Shown here in pieces: positions 45,199 to 58,250 of a DNA stretch of 64,000 bases (positions are counted from its first letter, which is position 1; every line of letters starts with the position of its first letter). The notes beneath the pieces were generated by a model that worked only from the letters and a program-made list of their open reading frames with translations, did not search any database and was not told the DNA's origin. Origin of the DNA: Archegozetes longisetosus (Eukaryota; Arthropoda; Arachnida; Sarcoptiformes; Trhypochthoniidae); the NCBI GenBank assembly GCA_018873245.2, contig JAEMBT020000005.1, positions 3,954,001 through 4,018,000 of the forward strand. The letters are read 5' to 3'. Made by a program: the position numbers and the translations under genes.

Positions 45199-47635
45199 TT
45201 GTTTATTGTTTACAATGAAAACAATACAAATAATAAGATATTTATTAGTATTTATCTAAAGATGACAGAAGTGTAACTGTTAAATGTATTTATTATTACA
45301 AAGAGTGAGATTATTATAAAGAGAAACACGTAAAACGTTGAGAAAACGAATTAGTATACAATTTAATATTACAGTTAAATGGAGAAATATTCGTTCTGGT
45401 CTTGTTTATAGTTAAGGGTTTATCACTTGCTATCTCTCACTCTCTATATTGCTCTCTATCTGAGAGTCAACCACAAGATTTTGCTCTGTTATAACTTACC
45501 AGTAATTGCATCACTTATATAACAGTATGTAACGAGTAGAGGTCCTAACGGGTTTGACGCGTGCTACCGGAAATTAGTAAATATCCAATTTATAAATTGA
45601 TCGTTTCACTTTTGAGTTTACTACGTTAGAGTAGAAACTGATTCGGCATAAGCCATCATTTAGATCGAATAATGTTTGGACAGAAGGTTTTTGAAAAGTT
45701 ATGCTCTGCAATATTGAACAGTTAAGTTGTAAACTATAAGATACGCCCAAATAGTGACTCAGTGTTTATAGTCTATGTTCAAATTTGAAAACAAGTTCTT
45801 ACGAAATAAAAAGTTATGAATATTCCTAACTAAGGCTCAATTAAACTATACTTAATTGAATCAATTAATTTATTCATAAGTTATCTACTTTTAATAGGTC
45901 ACTCGTTACTTAAAAATAATTGTGATTACAGTCTGCCTAAAGTGATTGGACTACAAATTAACGAAAATTTAGTTATAAAAGTGAACACAAAGGTAATTTT
46001 ATGCTTTACCTTTTGTTAAAATTTGAAAAATATCAATGTCTTAAGGAAAGTTTTGTACCTCTATTAATAGTTTTATAGAGAATGAAATAGCAGTGGCTTA
46101 GCCATTAACCAATAGGAGCTGCTTGTAGCGTTTGGGCACCCCTGGCTCAAACCCCGACCTGCACCCAACTCAAACCTTTAAATATGTGGCTAACTTGACA
46201 TAAAAAGTTCTATATGAAATTGTGTTACTTTGTTGTAATAATTGCTGGAAAATAGTCAAATTATAATTAAAACTACTACAAAATAAGTTTCAACCAAATA
46301 GATCATAGCGTGTGCCCTCTCACTCAAGCTGTGGCTACGCCACTGAACAAGTACTTGAAGTGTAAATCTTTTAAGTTTGTCAAAGCATTACATAACTATT
46401 TCTATCAATGATTCATTCAATATAATCACAAGTCAACGATTCATAAAGATATTGATAATAATGATTGGCATAAATCAAAATTACTGTTCAAAAAAGTTAC
46501 TGATAGAAATGTTTATTAAAGTATTTGAAATAATATTAGATTGGAATTTATGAAAATAGTTGTTAGAAAGAATTGAAAACTTATTTAAGAAGTTTAGCGA
46601 ATTATCTAGGTTAAAATGATTACTAGTCTAAGTAATAGTCGATGCGTTTAGGTAATAGTTTGAGTTAAAGTAATAGTAGTTTCTATAGATATTATCACAA
46701 GTTCCAAAAGCAACAGTTTATCGTTAATATAACTTTATCTAATTAATTAAGAAGTTAACTTTATCTAATTTATTAAGAAGTAAAGGTAATAAATTCAATG
46801 TTCATTTATCTCAATTTTCTTATCATTAGCAATTTATACCAACAGTTACAGATAAATAAAAGGTCTTTACTTTGAATTCTCAAAGCAATAAATTGTGAAC
46901 CAGCTCAATGGACTCACATTTAAGTTAATCTGTTAAAGTAGACTTTATTAGGGAAAGTTTCTCGTTTGGGGTGGCTCTCATCGAGGATGACTCTTGTCGA
47001 GAATGGTCTCATGTTTTCTAGATCTTATCGCGTGTTAGTCTGATGAAAAGATCCAAAATATCTATTTCCCCAGCAGTTAAGATTTTTTAAAGTGGGCCAC
47101 AAACAAGCCCTCAAGACCTTAGGCAGGACAACTATTTGACAAAACGACACATTCAATCACTTTGATTGCAATTTTCGATTTACTAAAAACTAAAAAGCTT
47201 TACACAAACAATTCGTATTTACAGATGAATTATAGTAATGAAATTATCATTAAACGAATCTAAGTTTTAATACACTGTTATTAAAAACATGCATTTTTTC
47301 TTATATTTAAAACTATAGATAAGACACGTTTAGGAGGAGAATAAACATCAAACGAACATTAATTCTATGCTTTCAGATAGAAAATCAATTAAGACAAATA
47401 AATTTGTTTAGACATTTAATTAATTTTATTTACAAACTGAAAAAGTTGATGTTTGAAAAGACGACACAAACAATTAGGCATACTTTTGATAGGCATATAA
47501 TAAGTTTTATGTATTATATAACTTAAGTGCATAATGAGTTCAAGACAGTATATAAACCAATGAACAGGAGAGACAGAAATTAAAGTTAATAAAGTTAAAA
47601 ATAAAGTTAGTAATCAATTTGCTGTAGAAGTGGAG
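45199..47635. other. Intergenic between ariadne-1 and IRF2BP
   Basis: 2.4 kb upstream of ariadne-1 (-) and downstream of IRF2BP (-). It contains a CT-rich patch near 45430-45465 and the hAT-like element at 46091-46345. No coding reading is seen. Confidence 0.5.
46091..46345. mobile_element. Non-autonomous hAT-like element
   Basis: A 255-bp segment with ends CAGTGGCTTAGCCA and, inverted, CAGTGGCGTAGCCA (13 of 14 match). The CAGxGGCGTAGCCA terminus is common in hAT elements. The interior shows a second inverted match (TAGCGTTTGGGCACCC against GCGTGTGCCC). No clear 8-bp target duplication is seen. Confidence 0.65.
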
Positions 47636-49160
47636 CTATTCGCTGGCGCGTTCTTTTTTGATTTTGAACTGTTGTTGGGCAGAATTGTTAGGAGTAGTAG
47701 TTTGTGGTTGTGTAGTATTATTGTGATCAGATGTGGATTGTGATTGTGAATTATTGGCTGATTGAGGATGATCTTCAGCGAGGATGGTTGCGATTTCGTT
47801 TTGCATGAAAGCCCAGGGCACGTTCGAGCCCAGCAGCGGACACTTCTCTCCTGATGGACAATACACTTCACCAGCACCTGTACCACCGTTAGTGCTGTGT
47901 TGTTGTTGCTGTTGCTTGATCGATGAACGAGAACAGGGAAAACAGAACTTGTGCGATGATACAGACGGACACTGAACGAAATGCGTGTCTTCTAGTCTCT
48001 CTTGACATAGCGTACACTTCAGTGGCGCTGCCTGTGTTGCCGGGGGGGTCGCAGTCGACGGTGGCGTTGCATTCTGTGTCGACTGCGGCTGACTTGAACT
48101 CTCAGCGAGTCGTGGCTTCTTTGCATTAACACTCGTTGAGTTAGGATTGGCTGATGGCGGGGGTGGTGAAGAAGCATTTGTCACACTATAGAACGTACTT
48201 TTGGCTACATTTGTGGCTGCGATCGGAATTGTGGCGGTCTTTGTGACCGTCGCGTCGAATGAATAGACTCTTCCAACCATTGGTGGATGGCTGTGATGTC
48301 CTCCGACCAGATGATCGCGCGATAACTTTCTTAATCCGTGATCAGCCAATGCGACTCCGGGAGCAGCCATCACTGCTGGCAAACTTTCACCTCTAGTAAG
48401 TGGAGGTCGGGTCACGTTCACAATTCCAGTCGAATCTTCAATTATCAACTGTTGAGGTCTATTACTTTGGCTATCATTGTCTACAATACCATCGGTATCA
48501 ACAATGGTATGAATTGTACGCTTATTGGTAGTCGTTGTGTTACGCGTTGCCGTCGCTGCCACTATTTGTTGTGAAGGATAGGCGCGCGCAGGGCTACCGC
48601 CACCGCGCGAAGAACTGGTCAAATCGTACTGCTGTTGTGGTTGAGTTCGATGTTCGTAGGATTGAGGCAAACCTCCATTGAGTTTGTATTGTTGTGGGGG
48701 TTGTTGTCTCAACATTGTTGTGGCTGAGACGACCTGATGATCATTCGAGCCAGCATATGATGACTGAGATGATTGAGTGACAACGAAGGGTGAAGGAGTG
48801 TGAGAGTGAGTGTGTGCAGAGGCAGCCTTTTTGAGTTGTCGCGCGTTCTCAATTATCATCTCAATCCTATCTGCGCCTTCATAGTTGACGCATCCCCTGA
48901 TTCAACAACAAATTATTATATTTTAAACCAATTCTAAATCAAATTTAAACGCAATTAGACTACCTGCAGACTACTTCAGTAAACTCGTGCAGAAGTGCCC
49001 AAATAGGTCGCGGCAAATCACATAAATAGCATTGTCTTCGCTGAGATGATAGACCGGCATGAATCAGTGCTGGTTGAGACTGAATTGTTGATGAAACTGG
49101 AGATGCACTGGAATTGGTGGCTACACCGACCACTCTATGGCCACTTGATGACGAGGACAT
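47636..49160 (-). CDS. IRF2BP: Interferon regulatory factor 2-binding protein (IRF2BP) homologue
   Basis: Nuclear transcriptional co-repressor family with an N-terminal zinc finger and a C-terminal RING-like finger. Two exons, 49160-48964 and 48896-47636 (67-nt intron), give 485 residues. The N-terminal finger is split by the intron: [39 protein letters not shown], then NARQLKKA. The C-terminal finger reads [53 protein letters not shown] and [10 protein letters not shown], nearly invariant across the family. A Gln run plus Gly-rich insert ([15 protein letters not shown]) sits inside the C-terminal finger between two zinc clusters. The middle is a long Pro/Ser/Thr/Gln linker. The ATG at 49160 starts MSSSSSG; the in-frame ATG at 49211 gives 17 further residues and is less likely. 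The family is single-copy in insects, with three members in vertebrates. Confidence 0.94.
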
Positions 49161-49864
49161 CTCAACTCTAAATATTGATAATTGATTAAAAATTAGTAAT
49201 TCGTCATTCATTAGTGTTATATATGCAGTCTAATAAAACTTAAAGACTAAATGACCACAACTAATGAGTGCCACATTGGATCAGGGATCAGGTTTGAACC
49301 TTAAGTCAGGTCTCATATTTTGTGATCTATTCACTAGAGATCTGATTAGAAGTGATCGACTGAGACATTTGCATTAAGCATGAATTGAACTTAAAAAGAA
49401 AATAATCAATTACTCAGTATTGGATCGAGTTTTGAAGGTGTTGGATATTAACAGTTCAACTGTGGGACAGTTAAAAAGTTGGACTGTAGAGCAGTTAAGA
49501 AGTGATAATTAAAAAGTTATAATCAATATAAAGAAAGAGAATGCTATAGAAACGGATATTATTGCTAAGAAGGATATTCATGATATACACATTTGCAACA
49601 GTTATCTAATCTAACATTATTACAAGCAATCATTAAATCCGAGGCAACTGAAAAAGTTTAGTCAATTTGATTCCACCCTCAGATATATTGATCTGCTTAT
49701 GTTCTGTTCTGATACAAGTACATTCGCTTCACCAACTTTTATTACTACTACACTACTATCCGATAATATTACCGAATATCTTTGCCGATTCCCCCCCCCT
49801 TTTCACCTAAACTATGCTCACGCAATTGACTTGCTTTTCTATTACTTCTCACTCAACTTATTGC

Positions 49865-50075
49865 AAATTTATAGTAAATTGATTGTAAACTTTAAGTTTA
49901 TAGTAAGTCTATAGCAAATTTACTGTAAAGTTCGAACCAACTTATAGCAAATTCATAATAAAGTCCGAGTCAACTTATGGTAAACTCATAAAGAACTGAT
50001 AGTGAAGTTTGAGTAAAAACTAATGAAATTAATGGAAAATTTACAATGAACTTAATGTAAACTGATTAAAAAGGT
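49865..50075. repeat. Degenerate tandem AT-rich repeat
   Basis: Imperfect units of about 18-25 nt built on TTATAGTAAA/TTATAGCAAA/TTATGGTAAA and AAAGTTCGAGT-like blocks, repeated roughly 8-10 times with heavy drift. A run of nine C lies just before, at about 49791-49799. Confidence 0.55.
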
Positions 50076-50129
50076 TATGATAAACGCATTGTGAGCCAAC
50101 GCCAAACCAAACGAGCCTAACGTACAATA

Positions 50130-50250
50130 TAGATATGACGTCAGTTTATTGTTCACGTGAACGACACGTGCGTACGTCACACTCACGTGATTAGATATAT
50201 AGGCACAAGTGCCGCCAGAGGAATAACTTTCGTCATCCAATACGTCACTG
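50130..50250. promoter_or_regulatory. Cluster of CRE and CACGTG E-box motifs upstream of IRF2BP
   Basis: Within 120 bp there is one palindromic CRE (TGACGTCA, 50136-50143), three CACGTG E-boxes (50154, 50165, 50184), two TACGTCAC half-CREs (50173, 50241) and a CCAAT (50236). The patch is more GC-rich than its surroundings. It lies about 1 kb upstream of the IRF2BP start codon and could be the promoter of a spliced 5' leader. Confidence 0.5.
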
Positions 50251-53200
50251 AAGGCTGGGGTTTAGCTTAGGCTGGGATTTTGTGCCAAAATACATAACTT
50301 ACATAAATACATAGCATATATATATATACATACATATATACGACTTATATATACATAACTTATATATAGCATTCACATTCTAAATCGCATTCATCTATTA
50401 TACCAATCTATTGAATCATCACAACAACTATTACAATAACTATTACTTGAAATGCATTTACAAAACAACACCATTCAAATGTCATACCATTACACGCAGA
50501 ATGAACACTCAATTCATCAGATTCTGACCTATTCTGACCTCTAGTCAGTTGTGCGCAATTCAACTTAAATCTGACTTTTATAATAATAGCAAAAATGCTT
50601 TCAGTTTGTCTCAAAGTATAGGTAGCCTTAAGATTGGTTGGAGTTCACTCTGATATTGATTTTGGTTCGAATCTATAGCGTTCACATTCTGTCTCCAGAT
50701 TCCCACTCAAAAATGTTTCTCACTATCACTATAACTATCGCACACATACTCGAAATGCGATTGCGTTTAAAGACAGTCTTTTCTGCTAAACTTGCTCTCT
50801 CATCGCTTAGTTTCTCCACCAAATGTGGGTCTCATTGAAGGGGAATTGAATATTCAAGTAGAGGTACTTTTTAACTGTTATATCACTCACACTAAACACT
50901 CAACGCATGGAAAGCATGTTCTATATATTGAGCTGAAGGCAAAACCAGATTCAAATGAGACATACACTTAAGTTTAATAATCGTTCATAGCAACTACAAG
51001 TGATGCGTTGTGATTGCATGCAACATATCAGATTATAATACTAAACATGTTAACAAACATGTTAGCAATCTTACTCAATATTGAATATAGTAACCAAAGC
51101 AAATCCAAAACCAAATTTGCCAACTAACTCACCTGTCTCACAGACAGGTTAGCATAGAGACAACTTTTCTTGTTGCTATCGACGATTGTTAAGTTACTAA
51201 CTGTACATTACATGCACTTCACTTATGACCGAATGGGAAATATTCTCTCCATTATGTGTAAACTAAACATAATCTAACAATTTGTAAATATATATCAATG
51301 ATATATAGTTTGAAAGAATAGTGGAGTCATATATGACTTGTACTGTACTCTATTATTGATAGAGTTTATGTCAATGCATAGCAGTTTTAATTAGATTTAC
51401 CATTTTATCACTTCAACAACTATTTTATTGGAACTTCGCCTCAATTTATTATTTGTTAATCTGAATAAATGATTATATAATTGTTATCGCTAAATATCCT
51501 ATAAGACTTATGCCAGTTTTAGCCCAATATAACTGCTTTTTATTTCAAATATGAAATATTCATTTCAATTATGCTTTTATACATATTGCTGTCAAATTGA
51601 TCACAATTTCGCTAAGAAAATGCTGAGAAAACAATTATGGGCTTCAAAAGTTTAAGTCATTTCATATTTGAAGTGAAAAATATGAATAGAAAAATAAAAA
51701 ATACTAATGCAAAAGTAGAGATTAAACAAAAACTAAACTTCAGTACTGGAAACACATAAACATTAGGCGACTTTCACATTGGAGCTCAATGGAAAAAATT
51801 TGAAAACTCACCAAATAGTGTATGAAAATAGGATCGATATATGCTCGAATGTCTTTATCTTGAACAGATAGTAATCTGTAGGTGCGATCGTTGACACTAT
51901 TGTTAGAAAAACGTTCACATTTGACTGTCTGTCAGGGTGTTAATAGTTAAGTATAGAGTTTAGCAGAGTTATGGATATATTGATATTAGTGTGCTATCAC
52001 TTTATTCATACTGAAACACAGAGTTCCTCAAACATAATATCCCTCAAACGCCAACATAATATCACCGAATGATCGCTTGTAAAGTCTGGTCTTTGCGAAC
52101 ACTCATTCATGCGTCCAATGCAGCGAACATTACAAATATTTCTAGTCACGTGACCATATTTTACAACTTGAGCAAAGCGAAGGTTTCACTACTGGTTCAG
52201 TTAGGCTTCACTACAGGCTTGACTAGAGTCTCACTCTTACTTCACTATAGCTTGACTGCACTCACTTCTACTCTACTTCTACATGCTATAAGGTCCTCTG
52301 CCCCGATTCTCTCTAACTTATGCCAAATTATTGTGTTTTTACTACATTTCTACTTTCTATTGCATAAATAATGAGACAGCGAGACATTAAGTGCTGCCAG
52401 AGCTGTGTTTGCCTTTCTATTCATTATGCTTGTTTTTATCACTAACAATATGCACAACACATCGGTTTAGCACGTCTTCAAAGTTATGATCCCAAAACTC
52501 GGTCGCCTTCTTTGATCGGTATTTCGTTGATCTCATTGATAAGAATGCGATCTAAACAAGCAGTAAAAATGAGTTATTAATTTGAATATCATTAAGAGCG
52601 AACTTAAATTTTTCCTTAAAACATAGTTCACATTTCCTTTAACAGACCGGAATCAGGCTTAAAACCATCTGTAGTCTCAATATTGTGGCAGATTATTGCT
52701 AAAGTTAATGTTAAGAAAACCTAACTTTTCATGTACTTTAGCCTGAGTAAATTATAAGGGCTACAATTTTAAATAAACTTAACTGAAGGTTTCATTTCAA
52801 AATTTTGTTTGACGTGACTTTTTAATAAAGTACTGATTTTTAAATTATCTTAAGACCATGAATGGCAACATATTTTCGATCACCTCATCAGTTTCACAGT
52901 CAAGATGGATTTAAAATAACAGTAGAGATACTATTTTAGGTGCAACTGATGGCACAGCTTTGACTAACTCATGATAAGAAGTTTCAAAATGTGTTTCAAT
53001 TACTTTGACTGAATTCATTTATAATCAAATATGATTGCAAATATTGATCGCACACCAGAGAATGACAGACTCTAATAAGCTTTTGCCGATCGCTTTCTAA
53101 TATTCCACTAAACTTATAGATAATGCAATCGATTTACATAATAACTATTTATTACCTTCACTTTAAATATAAGTTCACAACTAGAACTTTAATAAACCAA

Positions 53201-56200
53201 TCGATGGATCAAGAGCTTAGGTAGCTCTCCAGTCGTTCTCAATTACGACAATAATTAATAGTTCATTCTATACCGCGGGCCTCACGCAGCCTTCAAAGCG
53301 AGAACTTTTGATCTTCCGAAAGTTTTAAATATGAAAGTAAACTCAATACATCGAAAATTTGAACTAATTGAAACAGGGTTTGAGCTTCAACACCTGTCCG
53401 CGACCCTATCTTTCCAATAGAATGGTCCGTCCGTCAAAAATGTTTGGAAAGCTTCAATCTAATTTTATTTTATGCTAACATTTGAATAAATCAACAAAAA
53501 TTAGAAAAATAATCATCCGAAAAGTAGATAGTTAGGCAAAATATCTCCAAATAGAGATAACTTGAAGATCTTAAACAAAATTTGAAATTATAGCTAGTAA
53601 ATAATTGTAAATCACTTAGATTTTAAGGAATTTAACTTTTAATTTCTTTGGCTTTTGTGGTTTCTCGATTAAAACCCACAATAGTTTGCAATTACAGTAC
53701 ATATTATGATAGAAATCAACGTCAAGATATGACCGATTAATAGAGCATAAATTCAAAACAAAGTATCTCTGTTATCTCCAACTTTATAGATTGATGAAAA
53801 TTCTGATATGATAACAACTAAACTAATCAAAACCATGAATCGATATTTTATATAAAACCAAAAATCGAAATCTTGTCTACAGATATGAATAAAAATAGCA
53901 AAAATTGAGCTGAATTGGAAGTTAAACAACCAGAAGTTGAATATTCTCACGAAACTAATGTCAGGTTGGCCGTGTAACATTGGTTGTGCGAACTTGTTGA
54001 GATGTACTTCTGAACTTTTGCTGCTTGATTTCAGATTTGGTGCCAATTGCTTAATATAGACCCTAATTATAGTTCTAGTGTAAATACGTCTTCAAACCAA
54101 GTAATTTTAACTTAATGACCAAAATATGGCCATCAAAGCAAGATTGATCAACTTGAATTTTGCTATATTGTCTAACAGTTCCTTACTGAAACTAAAAGCT
54201 TCATAACTTTCTGATGAGTTGATTGGATTGGGGTGCAATTTCTTATCAACAATTTTGTTACTATTTTGAATGGTCCAATGTTTTTCTGTGTTTACTATAT
54301 TCACTGTTATGAGCGATTTGATGAAAACTTTTGTAAAGTTGCCAAAAGTCAGTTCAACTAAATATTTGTATTTGGCTGAACTCCGATCTCAATTGTCATA
54401 ATATATTTAGGTTTTTGTCTATACATTTGTTGATACATTAGCGACGAGATAGCAGCCGCTAATATGACAAATAGCACACAAATATTTCAAAGTGAATATT
54501 ATAGATATTGATTGAGGCGAACCTTTTACAATTCAAATATTTATAATTAAAATGTGTTTTTCCGTGCCAAATCAATGGCATTGTTGTTGGTGGGCTCATT
54601 TAAGTCAAGTTTCATTTCAATATAGAGCAAACATCAATATTTCTAATGCTATTGTTTCATCTTTTTATCTTCAATTACAAAATACTCTTTTGTAGTTTTA
54701 TTGTAATCATTATGTTTTAAGTTAGAAATGGTTCAATAGTTCAGATCTTTTTCATAATACTTCATAAATAAGCATTAATTATTCAATAACTTTTGATTAA
54801 TTTTCGAAAACGAATCAAATTTTCAATTGCTAATTGAGTTTAGACTTTGTTGAAAGCTAGAAATTTGTGAGAAGCATTCACTAGTCAATTGAAGTTTAAC
54901 TATTTTCTGTTTAATATTACAAAAGTAATTGCTTTAGATTCTTGTACGACATTTCTTCAAATTGAAATGTTTGAACAAATTTTTAGCATAAAATTGTATT
55001 CCATATATGATTAACCGAATATTATCAGAATATCAACAGAAACTACTAAAATATTAGCAAAATACTAGAAGACTGCTTATATTTTAGATTTTAAAAGCTG
55101 TAGACATTTCATAAATGATTTAAAGGTAGCAAATGCTTGCCACCTACTCAAATGATAGGAAAGCTCACTAAATATGAGTCGTCCAGCCCTTGTTGCTTCT
55201 TTTCTATCAACATTTCAATCAACTCGGCTAGACATTTTCAGAAAGCTCAACTTTATGCCTTTTTTAGGTTACTAGAATTGAACCTTTACCGATTGCAAAA
55301 TTATCGATATTATGTATGATGCTTGAGAACTTAGTAATTATTGAAAACATAGCCTTGTGATTGTCTAGACTGAGTTAGCTGAGAGATCAATTTGAAATTA
55401 TTCTAGGTTTTTACCTTTTACCATCTGATGCATACAGGCTGGTTAACAAATCAAGATGAAAGCATCAATGTATGAAGTCAACGTCATTGATCATGGGTCA
55501 ACGTGTCATTTCATTCTAACGGAAAGAGCTTTGAGATAACAAGTGAAAAACTCATTTTTACGCAATTTTTTACACACAAACTGAAAGATTCATTTCCGTA
55601 CGTTAAAACGATGAATATGAGACTCGGTCGAGACTCATATTGTATGGTATGAGTGTCTAACACGAGACCTTGCATTCAAATTTATTTTTGACTAACAACC
55701 TAAAATTAAAATCGACTATCTAAATAACAGCTAAGTTAATCCAAAGCTGACAGAAGATCAATGGTTAGAGTTGGATGGCTCATATTTTGTCGTATGAATA
55801 ACTTCGAAAACATTTACCACATCTGAACCATTAGTGGAATGTTTACAACTTCTAAGACCTAAAGAATAGGTGACTATCTGTGAAAGTTTGATTGATTAAC
55901 CTTTTGTTTTTGCTTTGAGAAATATGTGAAGACTGATTTTGAAGACTTATCTTAGCGAACAGAGTTTATACAGCTAATAATTTCTAATTTTCAAATTTGA
56001 CGACTTTCTTATTCACAGGTATATCTCTTTCTTCATGCCAACTTCTGAGTTAGGAGATAAGACTACAAAATTTTGTCCAATCACTCAAACACTTCCAGAT
56101 ACTTTAATGTGAAACAATCATATTTTGGCTGAAATACTAATAGTCCCTTCAGTTACTGATATGTATTAGTATCATACCATAACTTTATCATACCATTTCT

Positions 56201-57039
56201 AATAAAGTGGAACATCCAATCATATAAATTATACAAACTATTTGAATGGCCATAGAATATGATTATAAAGCTATTATCAAGTCAAATCTATGCAAACAAA
56301 AGTTTAAAGATAATTCAAATCTTTTTGTTTGTTAGACAACAAATTTGAGGAAATTCATTCTATCCAATGACGTAAACTTTATGAGACGGTCTATGAACAT
56401 TTGATTCCTTTAAAGATCTAGTAAGGATGTGATAAGATGAGTGAAAAATATTCAATATTTTGGTTTAAAAATTTCTTTTCGATAAAAATAATCAATAAAA
56501 TTAATAAAATGGCAAACTATATACTAGCCATTAATAGATGTTTGTGTTAATTAGTGTTGTTGAACAAAACTGAGCAGGAAATTGTTAATCAAGGGCAAGC
56601 TATGCAGTGTATTAAGATTGCTTAATAATTTTGAATCTTCAATGCTTCATTTAACTGAATACTTTCCTTAACTTCTTAGAATTGCGGGTTATCTTTTCAG
56701 ATTCAAACTTTCAAACTATAAAAACTTGACTTATGTTGTCAAAACAGGATTCAATAATTAATGATAAAAATAAACTAAAAATGTAAATTGAGCTAAAAGT
56801 TATTACAGCATCAAATTTTAATTGTTTTATTAAAAAAAAAGTTAGCGATTCAAGAAACCAATATTAGACAAATAAATGTTGTGATATTTTCTATGAACTT
56901 TTGTTACACTGAATCGCAGTCATTATTATGACTTAAAACTTTAAATACTTAGATTAAAAATTTGGAACCGGGTTAAAATGCATTTCATGCAAATTCACTG
57001 ATCAATATTTCATAAATTTGTTTTATTTTATTAATTATG
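50251..57039. other. Gene-poor interval of about 6.8 kb
   Basis: Mostly AT-rich with a TA/CA microsatellite near 50317-50366 and a short near-palindrome at 55614-55641. Two minus-strand ORFs (53753-54046 and 54107-54304) encode hydrophobic or membrane-like peptides but have no clear splice link and no recognised domain. No other gene is supported. Confidence 0.45.
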
Positions 57040-58250
57040 TGTTTTTTCTGGCAGCTTTAGTGGAACGAGTCCTCAAAGAAGTTCCAAAGAAGTTCGAGTC
57101 GGTATAAGTTGTCCGCCAAACGATCGACTGTTTATTAGCTGTTGGACCTGTTGTAACTAGGTTGGAGACAATTCTTTAGTAGTCAGCGAACTACCTGTGT
57201 TGTTATTTGGAGAACTCGGAATCGCTATTGAAGTAGTCATATTGCTTTTCAAATGATTGTAGTGGCGGCAGAGATGGAACCGATTGATTGCAGATTACAC
57301 TCTTATTATCAGAAGAGACACCGAAAGTCTGTGGCATTAGATTAAAGGTATTGATTGGCGTCAATCGAGTCGTAGAGCTATTGTTTGCAGTAGTTTTCGC
57401 TAATTAGAGCAAAATCATTGAACCGACGGATGGGTTCGGAATAGTTAATGGAATAGTACCTGGCTGTATGTGAGGAGAACCCAATATTATGGGCGTTGTG
57501 ACCGATGATACCACTGATGGTAATTTTGTGGTTGAATCAGAATTTGTAGTTAAGTGAATTGATATAGGCTTAAAGATTTCTGCGATTGCTGCAAAAGTTC
57601 GATGGTTAATGGCAAATATGTGACATCGTTTCAAAAGGTTACGTGCGTTGGAAAATCGTTTTAGCTGATCCAATAGAATTTCTTTGGTTTCTGGACAATA
57701 TTAGATGAAAAAGATGATGAAGAATAGACTCAATTTCGAGTCCGCGTCATGTCAATTTATTCTGAAGTTCTTTTGTCTTCTGATACATTCATTCATCTGG
57801 TCGTGAGCCTCATAGTTGGTAATTAGATTATAAAAATATTTTTAAAACTAGATACAAATTTTAAGAAATTTTAGAATTCAAAATAATGTGAAGTTAATGA
57901 TCCGTCACCTAAATAATTGAATATTAGCTAATTTGTGACTATCAAAGTCAACTAATTTCAGGGATTCTTCTCAACTAAATCACTCGAAAATTACCTAGAC
58001 ATTAATGTTGAAGCTTTTGATAAATCAAAACAAATTAACAAAATAATAATAAGCTGATTTTTAGCCCTCAACTAAATTTAAGGAAATGGTCGTGAAATAA
58101 AAAGAGTCGAAAACCTTCGGGGGGATGATTTCGATGATTCCTACAACGCGCACATTTGGCAGCCCTACCAAATCTACGCTTTTCCTTTGATCACCAGTAA
58201 GATTAAGTTCTGCAGTCACTGATTCAGAACTGATTTCTCAGACAATTTTA
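57040..58250 (-). pseudogene. Decayed duplicate of the doublesex-like gene
   Basis: Diverged copy of 27530-29150 in the same orientation. Exon 1 (58250-58106) keeps AKCARCRNH but its start ATG has become ATC. The exon for the second half of the DM domain is absent: the 300 bp between exon 1 and exon 3 do not match it. The exon 3 equivalent (about 57810-57665) has in-frame stops early and at the position of TLTSRG (ACA-TGA). Exon 4 (57560-57040) retains [21 protein letters not shown] coding (read here as [15 protein letters not shown]) but meets a stop after GSMILL. The 90-codon open stretch at 57404-57673 is thus a relic. No functional DM protein can be read. Confidence 0.85.

Noticed and set aside
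52069..52371. ORF of 100 codons
   Set aside because: Low-complexity Leu/Ser/Thr reading over imperfect CTTCACTA repeats; no domain.
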